Source: Psychrosphaera sp. F3M07
GTDB lineage: Bacteria > Pseudomonadota > Gammaproteobacteria > Enterobacterales > Alteromonadaceae
DNA: 64,000 nt
Direction of reading: 5' to 3'
Assembly: GCF_018860345.1 (NCBI RefSeq)
Contig: NZ_JAHKPJ010000016.1
Location: forward strand, 248,001-312,000
The notes below the pieces were generated by a model, which was not told where the DNA came from, ran no database searches, and saw nothing but the letters and a program-made list of their open reading frames with translations. The position numbers were made by a program, and so were the translations under genes. This document shows positions 31,231 through 39,097 of the stretch, piece by piece. Numbering within the stretch: position 1 is the first letter of the stretch; every line of letters starts with the position of its first letter.

Positions 31231-31960
31231 TCGTCTTAACGTTTTTATACTAAGTTTCGCCCTTTTATTTACTTGTTCAATTGTGAATGCAAATGAACAA
31301 GAATTTGTTATCAAACCTTTTGAGGCTAAGTACGACATGTATCGTCAAGGTGACAAATTAGGGGGGGGGAAAAGAAGTTTAAAAGCGTTAGGAGGGAATA
31401 CATTTTCATTGTCATTAGAAAGTGATATTGAATGGCTGATCTTCTCTGATGCACGTAAAGAGATCAGTTACTTTACCAATAATAATGGACGATTAGTGCC
31501 TTCAACCTATAGCTACGAACGCACAGGCACAGGTAAAGACAAAGAGATCAACATCCAATTTAAACCAGATCATACCCTAATCGTAAATCCTAAAGCTAAA
31601 AAGTCGCCAGCACCAGATACATGGGAAGACGGTTGGTTAGATGAAATGAGTTTGCATATGCAAATTCAAGCGGATTTAGCAGTTGGCAAAACTAAGTTTG
31701 AATACACCATAGTATCTAACTCAGGTAAGTTACAAGTCTATGAATTTGAAGTTATTGGTCATGAATTGATAACCACAGGTTTAGGACGATTTAATACTAT
31801 TAAAGTGGCACGAGTTTACGACAAAAATAAATTTTACGCCCAACATGCGTGGTTTATTCCAGAATTAAACCACACATTAGCGCGCTTATGGCGTATGAAA
31901 AAAGGCGTTGAACAATATGATCTGGTTATCAGTTCATATGAAGAAACGACCGTTAATTAA
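31214..31960 (+). CDS. DUF3108 periplasmic protein
   Basis: A 248-residue exported protein with a signal peptide ending near VNA-NEQ (about residue 27). The DUF3108 pattern is seen as 'FEAKYDMYRQGDKLGGGKRSL', 'SYERTGTGKDKEINI' and a C-terminal 'ARLWRMKKGVEQYDLVISSY'. It is predicted to be periplasmic, beta-rich and of unknown function; it often follows purN in Alteromonadales and Shewanella. The start could be 31214 (AAGGA just upstream) or the ATG at 31223. A run of nine G (31361-31369) lies in the coding sequence. Confidence 0.88.
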   Translation: MPTMINRLNVFILSFALLFTCSIVNANEQEFVIKPFEAKYDMYRQGDKLGGGKRSLKALGGNTFSLSLESDIEWLIFSDARKEISYFTNNNGRLVPSTYSYERTGTGKDKEINIQFKPDHTLIVNPKAKKSPAPDTWEDGWLDEMSLHMQIQADLAVGKTKFEYTIVSNSGKLQVYEFEVIGHELITTGLGRFNTIKVARVYDKNKFYAQHAWFIPELNHTLARLWRMKKGVEQYDLVISSYEETTVN

Positions 31961-31966
31961 CCTAAG

Positions 31967-32734
31967 TTAGTTTAACTTAACGCCATCCTTAAACAAAACC
32001 CATTGTTTAGGTTCCAATGTTGTCCAACATTCATTATCGGTTAATGGTCTTGTTGCTATCACAGTGACGATATCGTTATCCGTTGTGACTTCACTAAAGT
32101 TTACCGACACATCTTTATCAATCAGATTTGCTTCACCAAATGGGGCCTTTCTTGTGATCCAAGTAAGGTTATTACTGCAATAGGCTAACAAATGAATGCC
32201 ATCGGTGATCAAAGCATTAAACACGCCTAACTCATCAAGTTGTTTACACAATTTAGCGGTATATCTAAATACACTTTGCCAGTTTTTAGGTTTGTTAGGG
32301 TATTTCTCTTTTAATTTAGCCATTATCCAACAAAATGCATACTCACTATCGGTTTCACCAATTGGAATAAAGTCAGACAAAGGTAGGGATTTATAACCAG
32401 ATAATTGACCGTTATGAGCGAAAGTAATGTTACGTCCCCAAAACTCACGAATAAAAGGATGGGTATTTTCTAATTTAATTCCGCCGCGATTAGCTTGCCT
32501 AATGTGGGAAATAACCGAACAACTTTTGATAGGATATTCCATCACTAAATTAGCAATTTTTGAATTTGAGCTAGGCGCTGGATCTTTGAATGTACGGCAC
32601 CCCTTCCCTTCATAGAAAGTAATTCCCCAGCCGTCTTTATGTGGGCCTGTCATGCCACCACGTTGCACTAAACCGGTAAAGCTGAATATGATATCGGTCG
32701 GAACATTTGCCGACATGCCAAGGAGTTCACACAT
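31967..32734 (-). CDS. Class II glutamine amidotransferase, YafJ-like
   Basis: A 255-residue Ntn-type glutamine amidotransferase. I place the start at the ATG at 32734 because it makes Cys2 (MCELLGMSAN) the N-terminal nucleophile after Met removal, as the family requires; a TTG seven codons upstream would bury it. 'RGGMTGPHKDGWGITFY', 'HIRQANRGG' and 'THPFIREFWGRNITFAHNGQLSGY' are the amidotransferase elements. There is no synthase domain, so the ammonia acceptor is unknown (YafJ group). It is convergent with the DUF3108 gene, 6 bp away. Confidence 0.9.
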   Translation of the reverse strand: MCELLGMSANVPTDIIFSFTGLVQRGGMTGPHKDGWGITFYEGKGCRTFKDPAPSSNSKIANLVMEYPIKSCSVISHIRQANRGGIKLENTHPFIREFWGRNITFAHNGQLSGYKSLPLSDFIPIGETDSEYAFCWIMAKLKEKYPNKPKNWQSVFRYTAKLCKQLDELGVFNALITDGIHLLAYCSNNLTWITRKAPFGEANLIDKDVSVNFSEVTTDNDIVTVIATRPLTDNECWTTLEPKQWVLFKDGVKLN

Positions 32735-32889
32735 TGAATTCTTTTTACTTCCCAATTAATTTTGTTAAGGAATAATGTTTTAATACATATAGTAGATAAA
32801 CCAGCTCAATTTTTAAAATTGGCCCTTTGGCTTTCTTTTATATCTATATAGTATATAAACCAAACAGTAACTAACATTTAATTATAAAT

Positions 32890-33501
32890 ATGACGTATGA
32901 TCAATCATTAATTCAAACAGAACAATTACGCAAAACGATACGTAAGGACATTCGTCGTAAACGAAATTCATTAACACCTGAGCAACAAATGCATGCAGGT
33001 GAACAACTGTGCAATCAAATTAAACCGTTTCTAACGGCTAATAAAGTGGCAGCTTTATACCTAGACAATGATGGTGAAGTATCAAGCTTACCAACGATTG
33101 CACACTGCCAACAAAATCAAGTTGTAACTTTATTGCCGGTAATGCATTCGTTTAAAAAAGGTTATTTAAACTTCCAACGTTATGATGTTAATACCCAAAT
33201 GGTGGAAAACAACTTTGATATTTTAGAACCAAAGCTGAATGCACAGAATACATATTCGTTGTCTCAAATAGATTATATCTTTATGCCTTTGGTTGCTTTT
33301 GATGAGCAAGGGAATCGACTTGGTATGGGGGGGGGATTTTACGATCGAACATTAAGTAAAATACATACGTTAGAACATAAACCTAAATTAATAGGGTTAG
33401 CACACGACTGCCAAATGATGTCTGAATTACCTCAGCAATCTTGGGATATTCCGCTAGACTTAATCATTACCCCAACAAAAATAATTACACCAAAATATTG
33501 A
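32890..33501 (+). CDS. fau: 5-formyltetrahydrofolate cyclo-ligase
   Basis: A 203-residue ATP-dependent enzyme converting 5-formyl-THF to 5,10-methenyl-THF. The nucleotide/Mg loop 'GNRLGMGGGFYDRTL' and the N-terminal RKDIRRKRNSLTPEQQ are typical of YgfA/Fau. The GGG codons form a run of nine G at 33327-33335. In many gammaproteobacteria the 6S RNA gene precedes this gene, but the 155 bp upstream here do not contain a recognisable 6S RNA. Confidence 0.95.
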   Translation: MTYDQSLIQTEQLRKTIRKDIRRKRNSLTPEQQMHAGEQLCNQIKPFLTANKVAALYLDNDGEVSSLPTIAHCQQNQVVTLLPVMHSFKKGYLNFQRYDVNTQMVENNFDILEPKLNAQNTYSLSQIDYIFMPLVAFDEQGNRLGMGGGFYDRTLSKIHTLEHKPKLIGLAHDCQMMSELPQQSWDIPLDLIITPTKIITPKY

Positions 33502-33576
33502 TTACTCCAAGCCATTAAGATATACCGCATACTCAAACATACATTCACTCAACCGATTAATTTCAATGGAAAAATA

Positions 33577-34233
33577 ATGACTCAAGATGAAATGAAAAAA
33601 GCAGTGGGTTACGCTGCTCTAGAATTTGTTAAACCTGATACCATTGTTGGTGTTGGCACAGGATCGACGGTCAGTTATTTTATTGAAGCACTTGGTACAA
33701 TCAAACATACCATACAAGGTGCAGTATCAAGCTCAGAAGACTCCACAAGAAAACTCAAAGCCCTAGGCATTGAAGTCTTTGACCTAAACAGCGTGCCACA
33801 ATTGGATGTGTATGTTGATGGAGCCGATGAAATAAATTCGGACAAAGCAATGATCAAAGGCGGAGGTGCGGCACTAACAAGAGAAAAAATTATCGCTGCC
33901 GTCGCTAAACAATTTGTATGTATTGTAGACGCATCTAAACAAGTTAAGTTTTTAGGGGAATTCCCACTTCCTGTCGAAGTTATCCCAATGGCACGCAGTT
34001 ATGTCGCTCGTGAAATCGTAAAGTTAGGTGGCGAGCCAGTTTATCGTGATGGTGTTGTGACCGACAATGGTAATGTGATTTTAGATGTATACGGGATGCA
34101 AATAGCACAACCTAGAAAACTAGAAGAACAATTAAATGCCCTTGTCGGTGTGGTCACTAATGGCTTATTTGCGCATCGTCCTGCAGATATAGTAATTGTT
34201 GGTTCACCTAGCGGAATTAACGTTCTTAAATAA
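33577..34233 (+). CDS. rpiA: Ribose-5-phosphate isomerase A
   Basis: A 218-residue enzyme interconverting ribose 5-phosphate and ribulose 5-phosphate in the pentose phosphate pathway. '[17 protein letters not shown]', '[28 protein letters not shown]' (split: catalytic Asp in VDGADE, Lys in [12 protein letters not shown]) and C-terminal '[14 protein letters not shown]' are diagnostic. Length equals E. coli RpiA within one residue. Confidence 0.99.
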   Translation: MTQDEMKKAVGYAALEFVKPDTIVGVGTGSTVSYFIEALGTIKHTIQGAVSSSEDSTRKLKALGIEVFDLNSVPQLDVYVDGADEINSDKAMIKGGGAALTREKIIAAVAKQFVCIVDASKQVKFLGEFPLPVEVIPMARSYVAREIVKLGGEPVYRDGVVTDNGNVILDVYGMQIAQPRKLEEQLNALVGVVTNGLFAHRPADIVIVGSPSGINVLK

Positions 34234-34244
34234 AGTTATCCTTA

Positions 34245-34290
34245 CTTACCATCAACGTTAATTAATGATTTTGGTGGTAAGCCTTGTTTT
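34245..34290 (+). terminator. Candidate terminator after rpiA
   Basis: CTTACCA (34245-34251) pairs with TGGTAAG (34275-34281) around an inner TCA/TGA pair, followed by CCTTGTTTT. The loop is large, so the call is moderate. Confidence 0.45.
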
Positions 34291-34483
34291 ATAACGCTTT
34301 GCATCGTATTGGTGCAGTTTTATTAATACGATAAATTTTTAACCCGTTCAAATTCCTATCAAAAATGGATTAGATATACTAATTCGATTCAATAATTAAC
34401 TTTATTAATTGCTCAAAATAGAGTATTAATTCTAACTTAAATCTCCTTACATACTAATTAATTAATTAAAGGCAAACACAACA

Positions 34484-35713
34484 ATGAGCAAGGTGTCATT
34501 AGCAAAAGACAAAATTAAAATTCTATTTCTTGAAGGCCTTCACCAAAGTTCAGTAGATACCTTAGTCGAACAAGGTTATACCAACATTGAATTTATAACG
34601 ACTTCTTTGCCTGAAGACGAGTTAATTGAAAAGATCAAAAACGTGCACTTTATTGGTATTCGTTCACGTACTCAGTTAACAGAAAAAGTATTTGCTCATG
34701 CTAATAAATTGATTGCTGTTGGTTGTTTTTGTATTGGTACGAACCAAGTTGACTTAAATGCAGCAAAAGAAAAAGGCATCGTTGTATTTAATGCCCCTTA
34801 TTCAAATACACGCTCGGTTGCTGAGTTAGTTCTTGGTGAGATTTTATTACTTATCCGAGGTGTTCCAGAAAAAAGTGCCAAAGCACACAGAGGCATTTGG
34901 AACAAATCTGCAACGGGATCTTTTGAAGCTCGTGGTAAAACATTAGGTATTATCGGTTATGGTCATATTGGTACTCAGTTAGGTATTTTGGCTGAAACCC
35001 TTGGTATGACAGTTAAGTTTTTTGATGTTGAAACTAAGTTAACATTAGGTAACGCAACACAAGTACCAACTCTTGAAGAGTTATTGGCTATTAGTGACGT
35101 GGTTTCATTACATGTACCTGAGACTAATGAAACTCAAGACATGATTGGTGCAACAGAGTTTGCTCAGATGAAACAAGGTGCTATTTTTATTAATGCATCA
35201 CGTGGCACCGTTGTTGATATTGAACAACTTGCAAAAGCACTGGAAAGTAAAAAAATCGCAGGCGCTGCCATTGATGTATTCCCAGTAGAGCCAAAATCAA
35301 ATAATGAAGAGTTTGTATCACCATTACGTGGCTTTGATAACGTAATATTAACACCGCACGTAGGTGGCTCGACTCAAGAAGCACAGAAGAACATTGGTAT
35401 TGAAGTATCTGGCAAACTTGCCAAATACTCAGATAACGGCTCTACCCTTAGTGCCGTTAATTTCCCAGAAGCCTCATTACCTGAATTGTCTGGCCGTAGT
35501 CGTTTGTTGCACATCCATAAAAACCAACCTGGTGTGTTAACTAAAATTAATGAATCGTTTGCTAAGCACGGTATTAATATCGCCGCTCAGTATTTACAGA
35601 CAGACGATAAATTAGGTTATGTTGTAATAGACGTTGAAACAGAAGACTCAACTATGGCCTTAAAAGAGTTGAAGTTAATCGACGGCACCATCAAAGCAAG
35701 ATTATTACATTGA
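34484..35713 (+). CDS. serA: D-3-phosphoglycerate dehydrogenase SerA
   Basis: A 409-residue NAD-dependent dehydrogenase, the first step of serine synthesis. The NAD site is 'LGIIGYGHIGTQLGILAETLG'; the catalytic Arg lies in INASRGTVVD and the His in 'LTPHVGGSTQEAQ'. A C-terminal ACT domain (about 335-409, 'LLHIHKNQPGVLTKINESF') gives serine feedback inhibition. Length and domain order match E. coli SerA. It is next to rpiA, as in many gammaproteobacteria. Confidence 0.99.
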   Translation: MSKVSLAKDKIKILFLEGLHQSSVDTLVEQGYTNIEFITTSLPEDELIEKIKNVHFIGIRSRTQLTEKVFAHANKLIAVGCFCIGTNQVDLNAAKEKGIVVFNAPYSNTRSVAELVLGEILLLIRGVPEKSAKAHRGIWNKSATGSFEARGKTLGIIGYGHIGTQLGILAETLGMTVKFFDVETKLTLGNATQVPTLEELLAISDVVSLHVPETNETQDMIGATEFAQMKQGAIFINASRGTVVDIEQLAKALESKKIAGAAIDVFPVEPKSNNEEFVSPLRGFDNVILTPHVGGSTQEAQKNIGIEVSGKLAKYSDNGSTLSAVNFPEASLPELSGRSRLLHIHKNQPGVLTKINESFAKHGINIAAQYLQTDDKLGYVVIDVETEDSTMALKELKLIDGTIKARLLH

Positions 35714-35733
35714 TGTTTACAGTGTTGTTAAAT

Positions 35734-35758
35734 AAGGAAGCTTAGGCTTCCTTTTTTT
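35734..35758 (+). terminator. Intrinsic terminator of serA
   Basis: Stem GGAAGC / GCTTCC extended by AA/TT, loop TTAG, followed by seven T (35752-35758), 20 bp after the serA stop. Confidence 0.9.
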
Positions 35759-35838
35759 ATGCCTAAAAGACTATTCCTAATATGCATTGTTTACCAAATA
35801 ATGCATAACAAACTAATACTTTACACATTACTTTTTTA

Positions 35839-35854
35839 CTGTATATTTAAACAG
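35839..35854 (+). promoter_or_regulatory. LexA (SOS) box of yebG
   Basis: CTGTATATTTAAACAG, flanked TA...TC, is close to the LexA consensus (CTG-N10-CAG) and lies 40 bp before the yebG ATG. yebG is a classic SOS gene in E. coli. Confidence 0.9.
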
Positions 35855-35893
35855 TCTTTTGTTTTTGACCCAGTTAAAAATTAGGAGTTAATT

Positions 35894-36328
35894 ATGGCTG
35901 TTGAAACCAGATATGTAGTTATACGTTCAAATAGAAATAATGAGGAGCAAGAAGTTATGACGTTCACTGATAAGCGTTCGGCTGACGACTATGACAAGAT
36001 GTTAGATATGGCCGATGCCATGTTTGAAGTCCTTCATAACTCCACTGTTAACTTACCTGAACAACAATGTGAAGAGTTAAGTATATTTTTAGCAAAACAA
36101 CGTGAAGACGTTTTAGTTGCGTTACAAGCGAAAAAAAAACCAAGTCCAACGAATAAAAAATCATCAAAAAACAAAAATGACAAACAAACAGACTTATTAG
36201 ACAGTGAAACCGAAATATCAGAAAAGTCCCTATCTGCCACTCTATTAGAAGACGTTAGTGCCAAAACTGAAAACGTCGATGAGGGTAATTTAGTTGATTT
36301 TGTTATTGAAAAGGACGATGCCGCTTGA
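35894..36328 (+). CDS. yebG: YebG-family DNA damage-inducible protein
   Basis: A 144-residue protein whose first about 75 residues ('MAVETRYVVIRSNRNNEEQEV', 'TFTDKRSADDYDKMLDMADAM') match YebG, an SOS-induced protein of unknown biochemical role. E. coli YebG has 96 residues; the extra C-terminal tail here is low complexity, first Lys/Ser-rich (KKKPSPTNKKSSKNKNDK) and then acidic. A good ribosome site (TTAGGAG) precedes the ATG, and a LexA box lies just upstream. Confidence 0.92.
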   Translation: MAVETRYVVIRSNRNNEEQEVMTFTDKRSADDYDKMLDMADAMFEVLHNSTVNLPEQQCEELSIFLAKQREDVLVALQAKKKPSPTNKKSSKNKNDKQTDLLDSETEISEKSLSATLLEDVSAKTENVDEGNLVDFVIEKDDAA

Positions 36329-36349
36329 ACTCCTGAAATAATCCCTTAT

Positions 36350-36397
36350 AAAGGTCGCAATGAATTTAATAATGTTGTTGTATTAAATGCGACCTTT
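36350..36397 (+). promoter_or_regulatory. Long hairpin between yebG and the DUF445 gene
   Basis: Outer arms AAAGGTCGCA (36350-36359) and TGCGACCTTT (36388-36397) enclose inner arms TTTAATA (36365-36371) and TATTAAA (36381-36387), with a 5-nt bulge and a 9-nt loop. It ends just before the AGGA ribosome site of the DUF445 gene. It could weakly terminate yebG mRNA or control DUF445 translation. Confidence 0.55.
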
Positions 36398-36407
36398 TAG
36401 GAATTAT

Positions 36408-37118
36408 ATGTTTAACAAGAGTTTCATCACTAACCTTATCGCTGCTTTAGCCTGTGTTTTAGGCTGGCTGTTTAGTATCAATTGGTTATTAACCATGGCT
36501 TTGTTTGCTTTATCCGGTGCCTTAACAAACTGGATAGCAGTTCACATGCTGTTTGAAAAAATTCCGGGCTTATATGGCTCAGGTATTATTCAAATTAAAT
36601 TTAAAGAGTTTAAAGCCGGAATTAAATCTTTGATCATGGAGCAGTTCTTTACCGTTGAGAACTTCAATAAGTTTTTATCTGAAAAAAGCGGCCAAGCACA
36701 TCATTTTGATTTAAAACCTATCATTGCTGACACCGACATGACGCCTGCGTTTGATTCGTTGGTGGCAACCATAAAACAAAGTTCATTTGGCGGCATGTTA
36801 GAGATGTTCGGTGGCGACGCTGCACTCCTCCCATTAAAAGAACCTTTTGTTGAGAAACTAAAAAGCTCAGTGATAGAAATTACTGAATCGGATCAATTTG
36901 CGGAGAAACTTAAAGCCAATGTTAGCTCTCAACAAAATATCGAAGAAATGATGGCGAAAGTTGACACCTTAGTTCAACAGCGTTTAGAAGAATTAACCCC
37001 TGCTATGGTGAAAGACATTATACAGCAAATGATCAAAAGTCATTTGGGTTGGTTAGTCGTTTGGGGCGGCGTGTTTGGCGGATTAATTGGGTTGTTAGCC
37101 CACCTGCTTAACTACTAA
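36408..37118 (+). CDS. DUF445-family inner-membrane protein
   Basis: A protein of about 236 residues with N-terminal membrane segments (about 5-45, 'FITNLIAALACVLGWLFSI') and one at the C-terminus ('GWLVVWGGVFGGLIGLLAHLL'). The 'SGALTNWIAVHMLFEKIPGLYGSGIIQ' stretch is the DUF445 signature. I prefer the ATG at 36408 with AGGA upstream over an ATG seven codons earlier that falls in the hairpin. The function is unknown. Confidence 0.85.
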   Translation: MFNKSFITNLIAALACVLGWLFSINWLLTMALFALSGALTNWIAVHMLFEKIPGLYGSGIIQIKFKEFKAGIKSLIMEQFFTVENFNKFLSEKSGQAHHFDLKPIIADTDMTPAFDSLVATIKQSSFGGMLEMFGGDAALLPLKEPFVEKLKSSVIEITESDQFAEKLKANVSSQQNIEEMMAKVDTLVQQRLEELTPAMVKDIIQQMIKSHLGWLVVWGGVFGGLIGLLAHLLNY

Positions 37119-37467
37119 TTAACGACTATACTCATTCAAACTGTTAGAGCCTTTCAAACAAAAATAGGCTCTGACTACCCAATATTTTCTAGTCACATGA
37201 ATCAATCTCACTTGTATTGATTGCTCTAAGGTTTAGAGTTTAATCCTGTAATTTGATTCCAATGTCCGTAACTTAGTTACTCATTATGTTAATAAATAGC
37301 GCCCCTTTTTTTATTAACATATATTTGCAGTAATAAATAACAAATGAGTTACAAAATTTTGTTGAATACGTACAATGAATATAAAAGTTTATTGTTTTAA
37401 ACTGACAGTAATTAAGTATTTGATGTGATTAAGTAATTAACCTTAACCTATTGGTGACTTCAATTTT
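37119..37467. other. Intergenic region before the LysM-FecR gene
   Basis: A 349-bp gap without a coding-like frame. It holds a 7-bp hairpin (AGAGCCT 37146-37152 / AGGCTCT 37166-37172) lacking a T-tract, possibly the end of the DUF445 transcript, and a very AT-rich stretch (about 37290-37440) likely to contain the promoter of the signalling genes. No known regulator site was recognised. Confidence 0.45.
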
Positions 37468-39063
37468 ATGGCCCGTAAATTAACCACTCTAATTGTTCTT
37501 ATAATATTACAGCTCTCATTTTCCGCACCGGCTAAAGATTGGGTATATGTTGTGGTTGAAGGTGACAATATATGGAATATCAGTAAACGTTTTTTAAACG
37601 ACATTAATCACTTTAAAGAAATCCAAAAGCTAAATAACATCCCTGTGGCTAAACAGCTACAACCAGGCACAGTACTGCGCGTCCCTTTAGAATGGATTAA
37701 AAACCATGCAGCTAAAGTAAATGTAAAATCTATCTCTGGTGAAAGTACCAAAATAAGCGCCGGTCAAACTAGTCCTGTCACCACTCAAACCATCTTCACT
37801 TTAGGCGACGAACTACGAGTTGCTCCCAATGCCACTATTACCCTTGTATTTGCTGATAACACTGAAGTTACGCTCAGTAATGGTGTTTTGATAACGTTCG
37901 ATCACCTATCTCAGTATGGCGAAACAGGCATGGTGGATACTCGTGTGAGATTACTAGATGGCAAGTTAGAAGTACGTGCAGAAAAACAAACAGGTGCAGG
38001 ATCTCGACTGGATATCCAAACGGCATCTGCAGTTACCTCAGTGAGAGGCACGGTTTTTCGTGTGGGCGTTGATAAAAAGAATAAAAATACTCCGAATGTC
38101 TCGGTCGTTGAAGTTTTAGAGGGTGAAGTAGCCGTTTCCGCTGGTGATAAATCGGTTGCGGTAAAACAAGGTTATGGTTTAAAGATTGAAAAAGGTAAGG
38201 AATTAAAACAACCAGCTAAATTATTACCAGCACCTAAAATAATCACCTTTACTAAGCAGGTTGAAAAAACAAACCAAGCGGTAATTTGGCAGTCTGTAGA
38301 CTCAGCTCAATCTTATATAGTGCAAATTGCTTCTGATAAACTGTTCAGTAATATTCAATGGCAAAAACAACAAAAACTGACATCAATTATATTACCAAGT
38401 TTAACTGACGGGCGTTACCACTTGCGTATATCAGCTATTTCAAACGACGGTGTTGAAGGCTTAACAGCACCGGTGTCTTTCATGGTGAATATAAACCCGA
38501 AGGCGCCTGAGTTAATCCCGGTGGATAAGATGTACATGTCAACGCCAAAAGCACTAACTTGGACAGAAGTACCGGATGTTCAGCACTTCATAATTCAAAT
38601 CGCGAAAGACAAGTTATTTACTCAACTGGTTATCGATAAACAAGTTAATAGTCAAAGTTTCATTTTAAATTCACCATTAGCTCTGGGTGTGTATTATTGG
38701 CGAGTTGCATCTTTACAAGGTAAAAACTTACTTGATAAAGGCCCTTTCAGTGTTATTGAATCTTTCGATTATTCAACCAAATTAGCGCCACCTAAATTAC
38801 GTATAAGCAGCCGAGACAATAATATCGAAGTCATTTGGAATCCGTTACCGGGTAATCAACATATTGAACTGCAAACCGCACCAACCAGTGACTTTCAAAA
38901 AATTGATATTCCTTTGCTTGATTCAAAAACCAGTTATCGATTCGATCTTATCAATGATGACCCAATTTATATCCGAGCTAAATCGGTTCTAACACAACAT
39001 AATATATCCAGTGAATGGTCAAACTATTGTAAAGTCTCAGGCAAATTCGAAATTTGTAAATAG
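37468..39063 (+). CDS. LysM and FecR domain periplasmic protein
   Basis: A 531-residue exported protein with a signal peptide (about 1-22, ending APA/K). A LysM peptidoglycan-binding module follows (about 25-72, 'VVVEGDNIWNISKRFLND', 'LNNIPVAKQLQPGTVLRVP'), then a FecR-type domain (about 100-225, 'SAVTSVRGTVFRVGV', 'VVEVLEGEVAVSAGDKSVAVKQG'), then two or three fibronectin-III-like repeats (about 250-520). It is not a sigma-factor regulator of the classic FecR type because it lacks a cytoplasmic anti-sigma part. It lies 34 bp before the CHASE2 gene, so the pair probably forms a sensor unit. Confidence 0.88.
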   Translation: MARKLTTLIVLIILQLSFSAPAKDWVYVVVEGDNIWNISKRFLNDINHFKEIQKLNNIPVAKQLQPGTVLRVPLEWIKNHAAKVNVKSISGESTKISAGQTSPVTTQTIFTLGDELRVAPNATITLVFADNTEVTLSNGVLITFDHLSQYGETGMVDTRVRLLDGKLEVRAEKQTGAGSRLDIQTASAVTSVRGTVFRVGVDKKNKNTPNVSVVEVLEGEVAVSAGDKSVAVKQGYGLKIEKGKELKQPAKLLPAPKIITFTKQVEKTNQAVIWQSVDSAQSYIVQIASDKLFSNIQWQKQQKLTSIILPSLTDGRYHLRISAISNDGVEGLTAPVSFMVNINPKAPELIPVDKMYMSTPKALTWTEVPDVQHFIIQIAKDKLFTQLVIDKQVNSQSFILNSPLALGVYYWRVASLQGKNLLDKGPFSVIESFDYSTKLAPPKLRISSRDNNIEVIWNPLPGNQHIELQTAPTSDFQKIDIPLLDSKTSYRFDLINDDPIYIRAKSVLTQHNISSEWSNYCKVSGKFEICK

Positions 39064-39097
39064 TAAACGAACAATCACAGGTCTATAAGGAAATAAG

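Noticed and set aside
31361-31369. Frameshift in the DUF3108 gene at the G9 run
   Set aside because: The frame is continuous with family-like sequence on both sides, so no shift is needed.
32735-32889. Possible 6S RNA gene before fau
   Set aside because: The gap is too short for the usual 180-nt 6S RNA, and no central-bubble stem is visible.
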